Positions 46,861-55,007 of a stretch of DNA of 64,000 nucleotides are shown here, one piece after another. Made by a program: the position numbers and the translations under genes. The notes beneath the pieces are model-generated. The model made no database searches. It had not been told where the DNA came from and saw only the letters and a list, made by a program, of their open reading frames with translations. Numbering within the stretch: the first letter of the stretch is position 1; every line of letters starts with the position of its first letter. Source of the DNA: CAVXTF01 sp963701375 (lineage in GTDB: Bacteria > Actinomycetota > Acidimicrobiia > Acidimicrobiales > CAVXTF01); contig CAVOZT010000004.1 in assembly GCA_963701375.1 (NCBI GenBank), positions 1,612,001 through 1,676,000 of the forward strand. Direction: 5' to 3'.

Positions 46861-47445
46861 GTGTCGAAGATCAAGAACATGTCCCGGGCCGGCTGGATCG
46901 TCACCGGGGTCGTGGCAGCCCTGGTGCTCGTGCCGACGGCGGCTGTGGCGGTGACGAACGCCGTCACAATCAAAGGGAGCCCGAGCGGCAACAAGGCCGA
47001 CGTGTCTGCGGCAGGGCAACTGCTTACGACGACGGCCAACCCAAGCAGCTTCTTCCAGAGCTCGAGTCAAGGCATCTCAACCACCCTCACGCCGGTGACC
47101 TCCCCGCCCACCGGATTGGCCCTGGTCGTCACGACGATCCATCTCGACGTGTACGGCGACCCTTCACCGGGCTCCGGACAAGCTGTCGCTTTCTTCATAG
47201 TGACCGGGACCACCTGCTCGGGTTCGCTTGTCGGATCGTACGGGCAGATAATCAACCCAAACTCCATCGGGGAGATAGACGTCCCATTTGCTCCTGGGCT
47301 TGGCCTACCGGCCGGGGACGCACTATGCGGTCAGGTTCTAGGGAGCGTGGCAGCCGAAGCATCCGTATCGGGCTACACCGTGCCGTCGAGCTCGGTGACG
47401 TCAGGTCCGCTGCATCACCTTTCTCCGCTACCGAAACAGCGGTAG
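46861..47445 (+). CDS. Small exported/membrane-anchored protein, copy 2 of a duplicated pair
   Basis: 194 residues from GTG 46861 with AGGAGG upstream. The N-terminal SKIKNMSRAGWIVTGVVAAL and the following NKADVSAAGQLLTTTANPSS are almost identical to copy 1 at 38859. The middle (SSSQGISTTLTPVTSPPTGL, VVTTIHLDVYGDPSPGSGQA) has diverged, and the C-terminus VSGYTVPSSSVTSGPLHHLS is again conserved. Cysteines TTCSGS and ALCGQV are retained, supporting a shared disulfide. Function not known. Stronger DNA identity at the 5' end than in the centre points to either selection on the signal region or gene conversion. Confidence 0.75.
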   Translation: MSKIKNMSRAGWIVTGVVAALVLVPTAAVAVTNAVTIKGSPSGNKADVSAAGQLLTTTANPSSFFQSSSQGISTTLTPVTSPPTGLALVVTTIHLDVYGDPSPGSGQAVAFFIVTGTTCSGSLVGSYGQIINPNSIGEIDVPFAPGLGLPAGDALCGQVLGSVAAEASVSGYTVPSSSVTSGPLHHLSPLPKQR

Positions 47446-47493
47446 ACCGTCGGCGCCCACGTCCTCGGTGTCAGCCATGGGTCGCCTCTTGCT

Positions 47494-47916
47494 TTAGTCG
47501 AGACCCCAAACGGTCCATGTCGACGGCGGACCGTCAGGCGTGATGGCCAACAACACGCGACCCTCCTCGGTCAACACCCTCAGGTACTCATCGTCGTGGG
47601 GTACCTTCATCCCGTGCTTTTCGCGTATCGCACGGAAGTAGGGCAGCTCGGCGGCGATATCCTCATGTATCTGAACGGTGGCGGATACGAGCACCGAGCG
47701 GAAACCGGTCGAGTCGTCGATGGCCAACTGCGCCCGCGGGTCGCGACGGAAGATGGCGTACTTGACGCGGTAGCGCGTCGTCGAGACGTAGAACCGTTTG
47801 CCGTCCCATGAGAACCAGTTCGGGCTCAAGTGAGGTCGCCCGTCCTTGCGGATACCGGCGACGATGATGTTGCGGGGCTCGGCGAGGAACGCCTCGAGCC
47901 TGTCGGTGGATGCCAT
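47494..47916 (-). CDS. PPOX-class F420/flavin-dependent oxidoreductase-like protein
   Basis: 140 residues from ATG 47916 (MASTDRLEAFLAEPRNIIVA); the longer frame from 47979 lacks family sequence. The split-barrel fold is suggested by GIRKDGRPHLSPNWFSWDGK RFYVSTTRYRVKYAIFRRDP, RAQLAIDDSTGFRSVLVSAT and RVLLAITPDGPPSTWTVW. This is the pattern of PPOX-class TIGR03618-like proteins, many of which use coenzyme F420 in actinobacteria. The substrate is unknown. Divergent from the SRPBCC gene, with 92 bp between the starts. Confidence 0.85.
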   Translation of the reverse strand: MASTDRLEAFLAEPRNIIVAGIRKDGRPHLSPNWFSWDGKRFYVSTTRYRVKYAIFRRDPRAQLAIDDSTGFRSVLVSATVQIHEDIAAELPYFRAIREKHGMKVPHDDEYLRVLTEEGRVLLAITPDGPPSTWTVWGLD

Positions 47917-48008
47917 GATGACGACGTTACCGGGAGCTACTCTCGTCAAGATGATGTCGTTGCCCACGGACAACTGCAACTGCTATCGACGGTGAGCCGC
48001 AGGCGATC

Positions 48009-48620
48009 TTGAGCATTCGACGCGTTCTGTTCGGTTCCGTAGTTCTCGGCCTGCTTGGTGTGGCCAAGGTGTATGTCCTAATCGTCCGCGGTGCGCTCAC
48101 CTTGGACCTCGGCATAGGACGGCGCGTTCGGCCACTCGGACCCATTGAGGTCAAGATCGCCGCCGATCCTGAGACCGTATTCGACATCATCGCAGCGCCC
48201 TACCTAGAAAAGACGCCTCATGCCATGGAGACCAAGCTCCGAGTTCTCGAGCGCGGCAGCGACATGGTACTCGCCGAACATTTCACCAAAGTGGGTCGGG
48301 GCCAGACAGCCGTCACCGTGGAGACGGTCTACTTCGAGCGTCCGCACACAGTCAGCTTTCGTCTCGTACGTGGACCGGTGCCACACGTCACCGAGACGTT
48401 CGACCTACGACCCGATGACGGTGGAACCGTGTTCACTTATACGGGCGAGATGGGTGCGGACCTTTGGGCGCTCGGGGGGTGGTGGGCCGACCAGGTGGCA
48501 TCCAAGTGGGAGAAGACTGTTGAGGTGTCGGTGACCTCAGTCAAGGCGGAAGCCGAACGACGGGCGGCCGTAACGCAGAAGCTGCCCAAAGCCACGAAGT
48601 CATCATCGAAGCGGTACTGA
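48009..48620 (+). CDS. SRPBCC-family (polyketide cyclase/START-like) protein with N-terminal hydrophobic segment
   Basis: 203 residues from TTG 48009. A short N-terminal hydrophobic stretch (VLFGSVVLGLLGVAKVYVLI V) may anchor it. The rest has the helix-grip pattern: PIEVKIAADPETVFDIIAAP, VLERGSDMVLAEHFTKVGRG, VETVYFERPHTVSFRLVRGP, VTETFDLRPDDGGTVFTYTG and a long C-terminal helix (WWADQVASKWEKTVEVSVTS VKAEAERR). SRPBCC proteins bind hydrophobic ligands. The Lys/Ser-rich tail is unconserved. No partner gene suggests the ligand. Confidence 0.75.
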   Translation: MSIRRVLFGSVVLGLLGVAKVYVLIVRGALTLDLGIGRRVRPLGPIEVKIAADPETVFDIIAAPYLEKTPHAMETKLRVLERGSDMVLAEHFTKVGRGQTAVTVETVYFERPHTVSFRLVRGPVPHVTETFDLRPDDGGTVFTYTGEMGADLWALGGWWADQVASKWEKTVEVSVTSVKAEAERRAAVTQKLPKATKSSSKRY

Positions 48621-48672
48621 CGATCCAACGGCCTGTTGGTACGGTGACCTCCGAAGCAAGGAGACGGTAACG

Positions 48673-49923
48673 ATGCGCAACGTGAGGTTCCTGGCGCGAG
48701 TCGGTCTGATAGGACTCGTGGCCGCTCCGTTGTTCCTGGTCGACCCGATGGTGTCATCGGCCGCCGCGGCGACCGCAAACCACGGTGGTGTGGTGACCTT
48801 CTTCACGGGGCACCGGATCGACAATCCGCAAGGCATCACTTCCGGTCCCGATGGTTCGATTTGGTTCACGAACTTCAACAACAACTCGATCGGCAAGATC
48901 ACAACTGCGGGCGTCGTCAGTAACTACACGGGCACGGGCATCAACGGTCCCGAGGGCATCACTGTTGGTCCTGATGGCGCACTGTGGTTCGCCAACATCG
49001 ACGGCGGCGCGATCGGTCGGATCACCAAGTCTGGTGTGGTGACCGCCTACAGAAGTAGCAACATCCGCCATCCCGTTGGAATCGTTAGTGACCCTGATGG
49101 GGCGCTCTGGTTTACCAATTCGAACGGTATAGGAAGGATCACGACCTCGGGGTTGGTTTCGGACTACACCGGCACCGGCATTTCCGACGCGGAGGGAATC
49201 ACCGTTGGTCCCGACGGCGCATTGTGGTTCACCAACTACGGCAACAACTCCATTGGGCGGATCACGACCTCGGGAAAGGTGACCAACTACACGGGCGCGG
49301 GAATCGACGGCCCAATGGGTATCGCTGTAGGCCCCGACGATGCACTTTGGTTCACCAACTACCTTGGCAAGTCGATCGGGCGGATCACGGTGTCGGGGAA
49401 GGTAACCAACTACACCGGCACCGGAGTCGACGTTCCTGAAGGAATAACTTCTGGCCCTGATGGGGCGCTGTGGTTTGCGAATCAGAAGGGCAACTCGATA
49501 GGGCGGATCAACACTGCCGGAGTTGTGACTAACTATACGGGTCCTGGTCTGGACAGCCCGCGCTGGACCACTGCCGGTCCTGACGGGGCACTTTGGTTCA
49601 CCAACGTGTTAAACAACACCATCGGGCGCATCACGGTCGTTCCGATCATCTCCGTCTCCCCGACGTCAGGTCCCCCCGGTACATCAGTCACTGTCAACGG
49701 TGAGGGATACCAGCCGGGCGAGCAGGTATACGTGAGCTACAAAACCGGTCTCGCGAGTCCCTCGACCGTCGGCATTTGCAGCATCGTTGCCAATCCCGAC
49801 GGCACATTCAGTTGCACGGGAGCCACCCCCAGATCGAACGCAGGTAGCCAGGGTGCGCACAAGATCAAGGCGAAGGGGATGACCTCTCTCACAGTTTCCA
49901 AGACGACGTTCACGTTGACCTAG
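48673..49923 (+). CDS. Secreted Vgb-like beta-propeller protein with 7 repeats
   Basis: 416 residues. ATG 48673 has AGGAGA upstream. Signal peptide: VRFLARVGLIGLVAAPLFLV. Seven repeats follow (PQGITSGPDGSIWFTNFNNN SIGKITTAGVVSNYT and so on), the exact number for one seven-bladed propeller. The C-terminal domain (IISVSPTSGPPGTSVTVNGE GYQPGEQVYVSYKTG, ending VSKTTFTLT) is homologous to that of the 711-residue paralog at 43336. Vgb itself cleaves streptogramin B, but these long exported forms are more likely carbohydrate- or surface-binding; I see no lyase His pair. The repeats are very alike within the gene, which favours slippage and recombination. Confidence 0.85.
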   Translation: MRNVRFLARVGLIGLVAAPLFLVDPMVSSAAAATANHGGVVTFFTGHRIDNPQGITSGPDGSIWFTNFNNNSIGKITTAGVVSNYTGTGINGPEGITVGPDGALWFANIDGGAIGRITKSGVVTAYRSSNIRHPVGIVSDPDGALWFTNSNGIGRITTSGLVSDYTGTGISDAEGITVGPDGALWFTNYGNNSIGRITTSGKVTNYTGAGIDGPMGIAVGPDDALWFTNYLGKSIGRITVSGKVTNYTGTGVDVPEGITSGPDGALWFANQKGNSIGRINTAGVVTNYTGPGLDSPRWTTAGPDGALWFTNVLNNTIGRITVVPIISVSPTSGPPGTSVTVNGEGYQPGEQVYVSYKTGLASPSTVGICSIVANPDGTFSCTGATPRSNAGSQGAHKIKAKGMTSLTVSKTTFTLT

Positions 49924-49942
49924 CGAACGCGCACCAAACGAG

Positions 49943-50752
49943 GTGTCCAACGACTCGCGCGACCGGGCGTGGCCGCCGGAAGTCGAACTTCACACCGACC
50001 TCGAGCCCAGCCGATGGATAGGTCCTCGCTTGCTGCCGTGGAAGGGAGTCGAAGGGTCGCCGGTAACGATGGTCGTACCGACAGGATTCGCGGCCTACGT
50101 GAGGGTCCTGCACAGGGCGTGGAGGCCGCTGGACGCCCAACCGGGTTGAACTTGGCGCGACGTAACCGATTGGAGCGGGCGTAAATACCATCCGACGATG
50201 CAGTTCGAGCGCATTTCGGTGCCACGAGGCTTGGCGCAAGGTCCTCCACCGTTCAACCAATCACCCCGGACGGGGAACTTGAATTGGGCGTTATGCGAGG
50301 CGTTGTACGCGTCCCTCGCGCGGTGGACGACCAACCGGCATGTCTGGCTCGGCATCTGGGAAGGGCACGGGATACTCCACCATCCGACTTCGAAGCCGAG
50401 CTCCTTTTCTGACAAGGATCCCGACCGCAACGGCGAACTGGGAGAACTTGGAGCCCGTATCGCTGCTTCCCCGAGGTTCGAGCATCCGAACCGGAGCTAT
50501 CTCCTGGCCCAGGCTCCGGTAGCTACGGTGCCGAAACTATCCCGATTCCCCTACGGCATAACCCCGAGCCTCGCATGGCCCGACGACCGCGCATGGTGTG
50601 TTGCCACCGAGATTGACTTCGACTCGACCCTTGTTGCCGCAACCGAAGAGTGCGCGGCGGCCTTGTTAGCCGACAATCGGATCGAGGCTGTGCGGGTGGA
50701 ACCGGACGACCGTCTCGACGTCGACGGCGGCACGCTCAACGACAACGGGTGA
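49943..50752 (+). pseudogene. Conserved actinobacterial hypothetical gene with an in-frame TGA
   Basis: One frame runs from ATG 49943 to 50752, broken only by TGA at 50147-50149. Before it: VELHTDLEPSRWIGPRLLPW and VVPTGFAAYVRVLHRAWRPL. After it: TWRDVTDWSGRKYHPTMQFE RISVP, NLNWALCEALYASLARWTTN, VWLGIWEGHGIL, RSYLLAQAPVATV and LAWPDDRAWCVATEIDFDST. These are consecutive blocks of one conserved actinobacterial protein family, as I remember it (a GFxAYxRxLHPA start and a WPDDRAWCVATEID end). A single substitution to CGA or GGA would restore 269 residues. It is either a point-mutated pseudogene, a sequencing error, or a shortened protein starting at ATG 50198. Function unknown. Confidence 0.6.
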
Positions 50753-50840
50753 GTCGAGTTCTTCTTGACCACGTAGTACCGGAAGTCACCGGCGCCTGCC
50801 TAGCCACGGTCGAAACGCCGACCGCCTCGACGGAGCGACA

Positions 50841-52202
50841 ATGATTACGCCCGTGCCCGGCTCGTCGTTGCTCCTCGAAGCGCAGAGGGGCCCTCGACTT
50901 GGCGCCTCCGACACCCAGGGTGAGGCGCGGCATCGGTTCGGCATCTGGCTGGGACTCACGACCCTGGGCGCGCTTGTGGTTCGAGTGATGTACGTGCTCG
51001 TGGTGACACGCCACGAGGGCTACAAGCTCTATGACGCCGCGTACTACGAGCTGCAAGCCCTCACTCTCTCCACGGGCCACTTCTTCCCGGTGCTGTTCGG
51101 GCACGGGCCAGATGCGGCGCATCCGCCGATGACCTCGTTCGTGATCACGCCTGTGACCTACTTCTTAGGGTTGCCACCCGGCGAAACTCCCCAGCTGCTC
51201 ACAATGGCAGTGCTCGGGACGGCGGTCGTGCTGTGCGTGGGCTTGCTGGGGCGCAGGCTCGCAGGGCCACGCGTCGGACTTGCTGCAGCAGTCGTGGCCG
51301 CGCTGTACCCGAACATGTGGATTCCGAACGGGATCGTCATGTCGGAGACGGTCAGCATGCTCCTGATGGTCTTGATACTGCTCGCCACGTACCGCTTCTT
51401 GGACGCGCCGGGGATCGCCAATGGCGTTCTAGTCGGCATCGGATGCGGGCTCGAGATTCTGACCCGGGCCGAGCTCGTCGTTTTCCTGCCTCTTCTCCTC
51501 GTGCCAGCGACGCTCGGCCTGAAGGGTCTTCCGTGGGGCCGACGGCTAATGCTCACAAGTACCAGTCTCCTTGCGGCCTTCCTCGTCGTGTCTCCGTGGG
51601 TAGGGCGGAACCTCGCCTCCTTTCAGGACACGACACTCCTCTCGACTGGCGAAGGCCCGGTTCTCCTCGGCGCCAACTGCCCAAAGACCTATTACGGGCC
51701 AGGACTCGGCAGTTGGAGCATCCAATGCTCGATTGATGTCCGCCCCGCCCAGGATCAGTCAGTCGAGTCGGCATTGCAGTTTGCCGCCGGCCTTCACTAT
51801 CTCGAACAACACTCGAGCCGGCTGCCGGTCGTCACCGCTGCACGAGTCGGCAGAGTCTGGGACCTGTATGAACCTAATCAGATGGTGAACGGCGACGTGA
51901 ACGAAGGGCGACCGGCGCCCGCCTCCTTCGCAGGCCTTCTTTCGTACTACCTGTTGCTGCCGTTCGCTGTGGCCGGCGTCGTTGTTCTCAGGCGGCGCGC
52001 GGTCAAGGTCTGGCCATTGCTCGTCTCGGCACTGGCTGTGACGGTGATCGCGGCGTCGAGTTACGGGCTCGTGCGGTTTCGTGCGGAGTTCGAGGTGTCG
52101 CTGGTCGTGTTGGCCGCCGCCGGGATAGTGCCGGCAGCTGAAGGCCTGGTCGCGCAGTGCAGAAAGAGGTTCCGGCGACTTCGACCGTCACCTTCGTCGT
52201 GA
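50841..52202 (+). CDS. Glycosyltransferase family 39-like (PMT_2) membrane protein
   Basis: 453 residues with about ten membrane helices. GGAG precedes ATG 50841. The first external loop begins RHEGYKLYDAAYYELQALTL, with an acidic residue near the membrane as in PMT/ArnT GT-C enzymes, and is followed by HPPMTSFVITPVTYFLG (the HPP signature), VAALYPNMWIPNGIVMSETV (the S-E that commonly marks this group) and GLEILTRAELVVFLPLLL. The C-terminal loop contains NCPKTYYGPGLGSWSIQCS, with two cysteines. Such enzymes move a sugar from polyprenyl phosphate to protein or glycan. No partner gene adjoins. Confidence 0.82.
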   Translation: MITPVPGSSLLLEAQRGPRLGASDTQGEARHRFGIWLGLTTLGALVVRVMYVLVVTRHEGYKLYDAAYYELQALTLSTGHFFPVLFGHGPDAAHPPMTSFVITPVTYFLGLPPGETPQLLTMAVLGTAVVLCVGLLGRRLAGPRVGLAAAVVAALYPNMWIPNGIVMSETVSMLLMVLILLATYRFLDAPGIANGVLVGIGCGLEILTRAELVVFLPLLLVPATLGLKGLPWGRRLMLTSTSLLAAFLVVSPWVGRNLASFQDTTLLSTGEGPVLLGANCPKTYYGPGLGSWSIQCSIDVRPAQDQSVESALQFAAGLHYLEQHSSRLPVVTAARVGRVWDLYEPNQMVNGDVNEGRPAPASFAGLLSYYLLLPFAVAGVVVLRRRAVKVWPLLVSALAVTVIAASSYGLVRFRAEFEVSLVVLAAAGIVPAAEGLVAQCRKRFRRLRPSPSS

Positions 52203-52260
52203 CCTGCCACTGACTTGCTTCCTTGCGTGTCCGTTCTTTCTCCAGATCTGGATATTTGTG

Positions 52261-53058
52261 TCAGACGGCCGTCCAGCCCCCGTCGACAACGAGGACCTGT
52301 CCGGTCACGTAACTGGAAGCGGCTGTGGCGAGGAAGAGCAGTGGGCCGTCGATCTCATCGAGGGCGGGGGAGCGTTCAAGCAGCGTGTGCTCGCGTATCG
52401 AGCGGTCGAAAGCGGGATCCTCGAAGAAGCCAGTCATCTCCGTGGGGAAATAGCCGGGAGCGAGCGCGTTGACTCGCACTCCGCGTCCGCCCCACTGGGC
52501 AGCCAACTGTCGTGTGAGATTGATCAGGGCGCCTTTAGTGGCGTTGTAGGCGACCATCGGCGCACGGGAGCTGACGATGCCGTAGATGGAAGCAACGTTG
52601 ATCACGCTGGCGGCAGGAGTGTCCACGAGCAACGGAGCTGCAAGCCGGCACGTGTCGAGGACGCTGATCAGGTTGACGTCGATGACCCGCAACAGGTCAT
52701 CAAGTGACTGATCCTCGATCGGCTCGTCGTCGCAGATCCCCGCATTGTTGACCAGCACGTCGAGCCGGCCGAGGTCTTGCACCTGCTCGATGAGCCTGCT
52801 TCGGTGGTCGGGGTCGGTGATGTCTCCGGCGATCGTTTCGATCCGATTGCCGCATTCTGTGGCCAGATCGTCCAGCCGGTCAGCGCGCCGTGCGGTTGCA
52901 AAGACGAAGGCACCTGCCCCGTGCAGGACTCGCGTGAACCGTGCACCGAGGCCGGAGGAGGCACCGGTAACCAGGGCGACTCGGCCGTCCAAGCGCCAGA
53001 GATCATCGTGCTCGGGAACGGTCCGTTGACCAGTCGCAACCGCATCGTCAGCCATCAT
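52261..53058 (-). CDS. Short-chain dehydrogenase/reductase
   Basis: 265 residues. ATG 53058 is preferred because AGGAAG lies six bases upstream; ATG 53073 is in frame too. Classical SDR features: TGASSGLGARF (cofactor, TGxxxGxG), ATARRADRL (the Arg after the second strand is compatible with NADP), NNAGICDDEP, INVASIYG with the catalytic Ser one turn earlier, YNATKGAL (Tyr-x-x-x-Lys), APGYFPTEMT and the C-terminal SSYVTGQVLVVDGGWTAV. The end is gluconate 5-dehydrogenase or 3-oxoacyl-reductase-like. Substrate not deducible. Divergent from the secreted protein gene 126 bp away. Confidence 0.92.
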   Translation of the reverse strand: MMADDAVATGQRTVPEHDDLWRLDGRVALVTGASSGLGARFTRVLHGAGAFVFATARRADRLDDLATECGNRIETIAGDITDPDHRSRLIEQVQDLGRLDVLVNNAGICDDEPIEDQSLDDLLRVIDVNLISVLDTCRLAAPLLVDTPAASVINVASIYGIVSSRAPMVAYNATKGALINLTRQLAAQWGGRGVRVNALAPGYFPTEMTGFFEDPAFDRSIREHTLLERSPALDEIDGPLLFLATAASSYVTGQVLVVDGGWTAV

Positions 53059-53183
53059 CGAATTCTTCCTCATACACCGAGCCCTCGCCCGGCCGCGGAT
53101 CCGTTGCAAACACGTCAGAAAGGCACAAGGATCACTAGGCAAATATTGGTTCCGGGCAAGGTCCGGGCGAACAGGGAGGTCCG

Positions 53184-54110
53184 ATGAGAGTATCTCGCTT
53201 GCGTTTCTTGGCATGTGCTCTCGCGACCAGCTTGCTGCTGGCGTGCATCGCCGCATTCGTCGAGACTTCGGCCGGGGCAGAATCCGCAGGGAACCCGGCC
53301 ATCCCATTTGGCAAGGTTGTGAAAGCGGCACGGGCTGTGTCGGGTGCTGTTGTACCCCTGGCCAAGCCCGCCGGCTACAAGATCGTGAAGGCCGGACCCT
53401 TCAACTCGCCCAGCAACACACAGTCACAAGCCACAGTCCTATGTCCGGGCACGGAGGTGCCGGTGGGAGGCGGCGCCTTGATCAGTCCCGCCGGAAGCAA
53501 CAACCCTATTCTCTTCGCCAGCATCAACAGCTCGTACCCCCTCAGCCACGAATGGGTCGTCAACGTCAACACGAACAGCAGCAGTGGCGCGGATGCGGAC
53601 TTCGACGTCTACGCGGTTTGCGTCGATGCGATCGCCTCGTACTCCATAGTGAACAGCGGGCTCGTGGACAACCCTCCCGGCTCCTCGAGTCTGGCCACGG
53701 CAACCTGCCCGAGCAACCGCGCGTTGGTCGGCGGTGGCGCGTTCTCGAACAGCGGCGACGTCAACGTCAATGTCGGGGTGGACACCCCTACAGGGTCGAC
53801 TTGGAGGGTCGTGATGAACAACGGGTCGACTCAAGACACGAGGTTTGTCGCATACGCAGTATGCGAGAAGCAGCCGGCCGGGTACAGCGAGCCATTCACC
53901 ATCACGACGGTCCCGAGCGGGGCCGAGTCGCCTCTCGGAGCGGACTGCCCGTCAGGATCGGTCCCGCTGAGCGGCGGGGTCTTCACCGGCGCGGTCATGA
54001 ACCTCGATCTCAGCTCGTCGTTCCCCTCAGGCCCCGACTGGGTGACGTTCATGAACGACGGCGACTCCAATAGCTGGCCGTTCGAGACGATTGTCGTGTG
54101 CGCGGCTTGA
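53184..54110 (+). CDS. Secreted protein with three cysteine-bearing repeats
   Basis: 308 residues; GGGAGG before ATG 53184. Signal peptide: LRFLACALATSLLLACIAAF. Three repeats of about 75-80 residues each carry a pair of cysteines and the scheme SQATVLCPGTEVPVGGGALI, EWVVNVNTNSSSGADADFDV YAVCV; second copy ATATCPSNRALVGGGAFSN, WRVVMNNGSTQDTRFVAYAV C; third copy GADCPSGSVPLSGGVFTG, WVTFMNDGDSNSWPFETIVV C. Each unit probably closes its own disulfide, giving three beta domains. No catalytic motif. I recall similar repeat proteins in actinobacteria as uncharacterised. The gene ends before a strong terminator. Confidence 0.75.
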   Translation: MRVSRLRFLACALATSLLLACIAAFVETSAGAESAGNPAIPFGKVVKAARAVSGAVVPLAKPAGYKIVKAGPFNSPSNTQSQATVLCPGTEVPVGGGALISPAGSNNPILFASINSSYPLSHEWVVNVNTNSSSGADADFDVYAVCVDAIASYSIVNSGLVDNPPGSSSLATATCPSNRALVGGGAFSNSGDVNVNVGVDTPTGSTWRVVMNNGSTQDTRFVAYAVCEKQPAGYSEPFTITTVPSGAESPLGADCPSGSVPLSGGVFTGAVMNLDLSSSFPSGPDWVTFMNDGDSNSWPFETIVVCAA

Positions 54111-54147
54111 TGCGGGATAACGGCACGAAGAATTGATCCGCGACGCG

Positions 54148-54185
54148 AAAACGCCCGTCCCGCCACAGCAGGAACCGGGCGTTTT
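54148..54185. terminator. Bidirectional rho-independent terminator
   Basis: AAAACGCCCG and CGGGCGTTTT form a 10-bp perfect stem around an 18-nt loop, with A and T runs at the two outer ends, so it can stop transcription from either side. It lies 38 bp after the stop of the three-repeat secreted protein gene. Confidence 0.9.
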
Positions 54186-54541
54186 CATAGATTGTTTCCC
54201 AAGCAGGCAAACGCTGAAGGGAGTGGCGACTCAGCGACTCATGCGGGATCGCATATCCGTTGCAGACGCTTCAAAACTTCAAGCCGTTGCCCTTGTACCT
54301 GAGGCCAGTCCGTTGCCGGACAATCCCCCGCGACCTGCCTCTTGGGCTGCGTAGATTCATCTGGCCCGGTGGAACCACCTCCTCTCGCAGTAGCCCCTGG
54401 CCATCCGTCAAGACACCAGAACCCTTAAAAGATTTTAGTTCGAGCGAGATCTGATGTCACCCTTTGGAGTGTCACCACGGCCCTGGAACGCAAACTCAAC
54501 CATTGTTAAGTGGAAGGCTCTGGGGATAGAGTCACCAATCG
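54186..54541. other. Non-coding stretch upstream of the fur-katG operon
   Basis: About 355 bp with no credible gene. It must hold the promoter of fur. GTCACC occurs three times near 54456-54537 and CAACCATTGTTAAGTGG at about 54497 is AT-richer than its surroundings, so autoregulatory Fur binding near there is plausible. I could not define a clear Fur or PerR box. Confidence 0.35.
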
Positions 54542-54976
54542 ATGCAGGGGGTTGGGGACCTCGTCGAGGTTTGCCGTAGTAGGGGGCTCCGCATCACACC
54601 GCAGCGCCTAGCCGTCTTTCGGGTCCTGGCTGAAAGCGACAGCCATCCCAGCGTCGAGTCAGTTTGGGACGACGTTCGCGCCGACCTCCCGACGGTATCG
54701 CTAAAGACCGTCTACGAGGCCCTCCACGAGTTGGAGGCGGTCGGAGAGATCCGGCTTGCTCGCTTCGGGACCGGGAGTTGGCGGGTTGAGCTCAAGCCGG
54801 CCCATCATCACGGACATCTTGTATGCGACCAGTGCGGAGAAGTATGTGACGTCGAGGCGGACTATCCCAACTTGGTCGTACCGCCAAGCCAGCGGCGCCA
54901 CTTCGTGATAGGACGAGCCGACGTGGTCTTTGCTGGCCTCTGCGACAGTTGTGCAAGCACGGAACCAGGCGCTTGA
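54542..54976 (+). CDS. furA: Fur-family regulator (FurA/PerR type)
   Basis: 144 residues. The N-terminal winged helix (GLRITPQRLAVFRVLAESDS HPSVESVW, then TVSLKTVYEALHELEAVGEI) binds DNA. The regulatory site is HHHGHLVCDQCGEVCDVEAD: His88-90, His92 and Cys95/Cys98, and a second CxxC (Cys134, Cys137 in GLCDSCAS) completes a structural zinc site. The gene lies 31 bp before katG on the same strand, the usual furA-katG arrangement of actinobacteria, in which FurA represses katG until oxidised by peroxide. The name furA rests on this context. Confidence 0.88.
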   Translation: MQGVGDLVEVCRSRGLRITPQRLAVFRVLAESDSHPSVESVWDDVRADLPTVSLKTVYEALHELEAVGEIRLARFGTGSWRVELKPAHHHGHLVCDQCGEVCDVEADYPNLVVPPSQRRHFVIGRADVVFAGLCDSCASTEPGA

Positions 54977-55007
54977 TCGCTAAGAGCGAGGAAGGAGAAC
55001 GACTGAC

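Noticed and set aside
50147..50149. TGA read as selenocysteine
   Set aside because: No SECIS-like hairpin was noticed and the family as I know it is not a selenoprotein; a point mutation or error is simpler.
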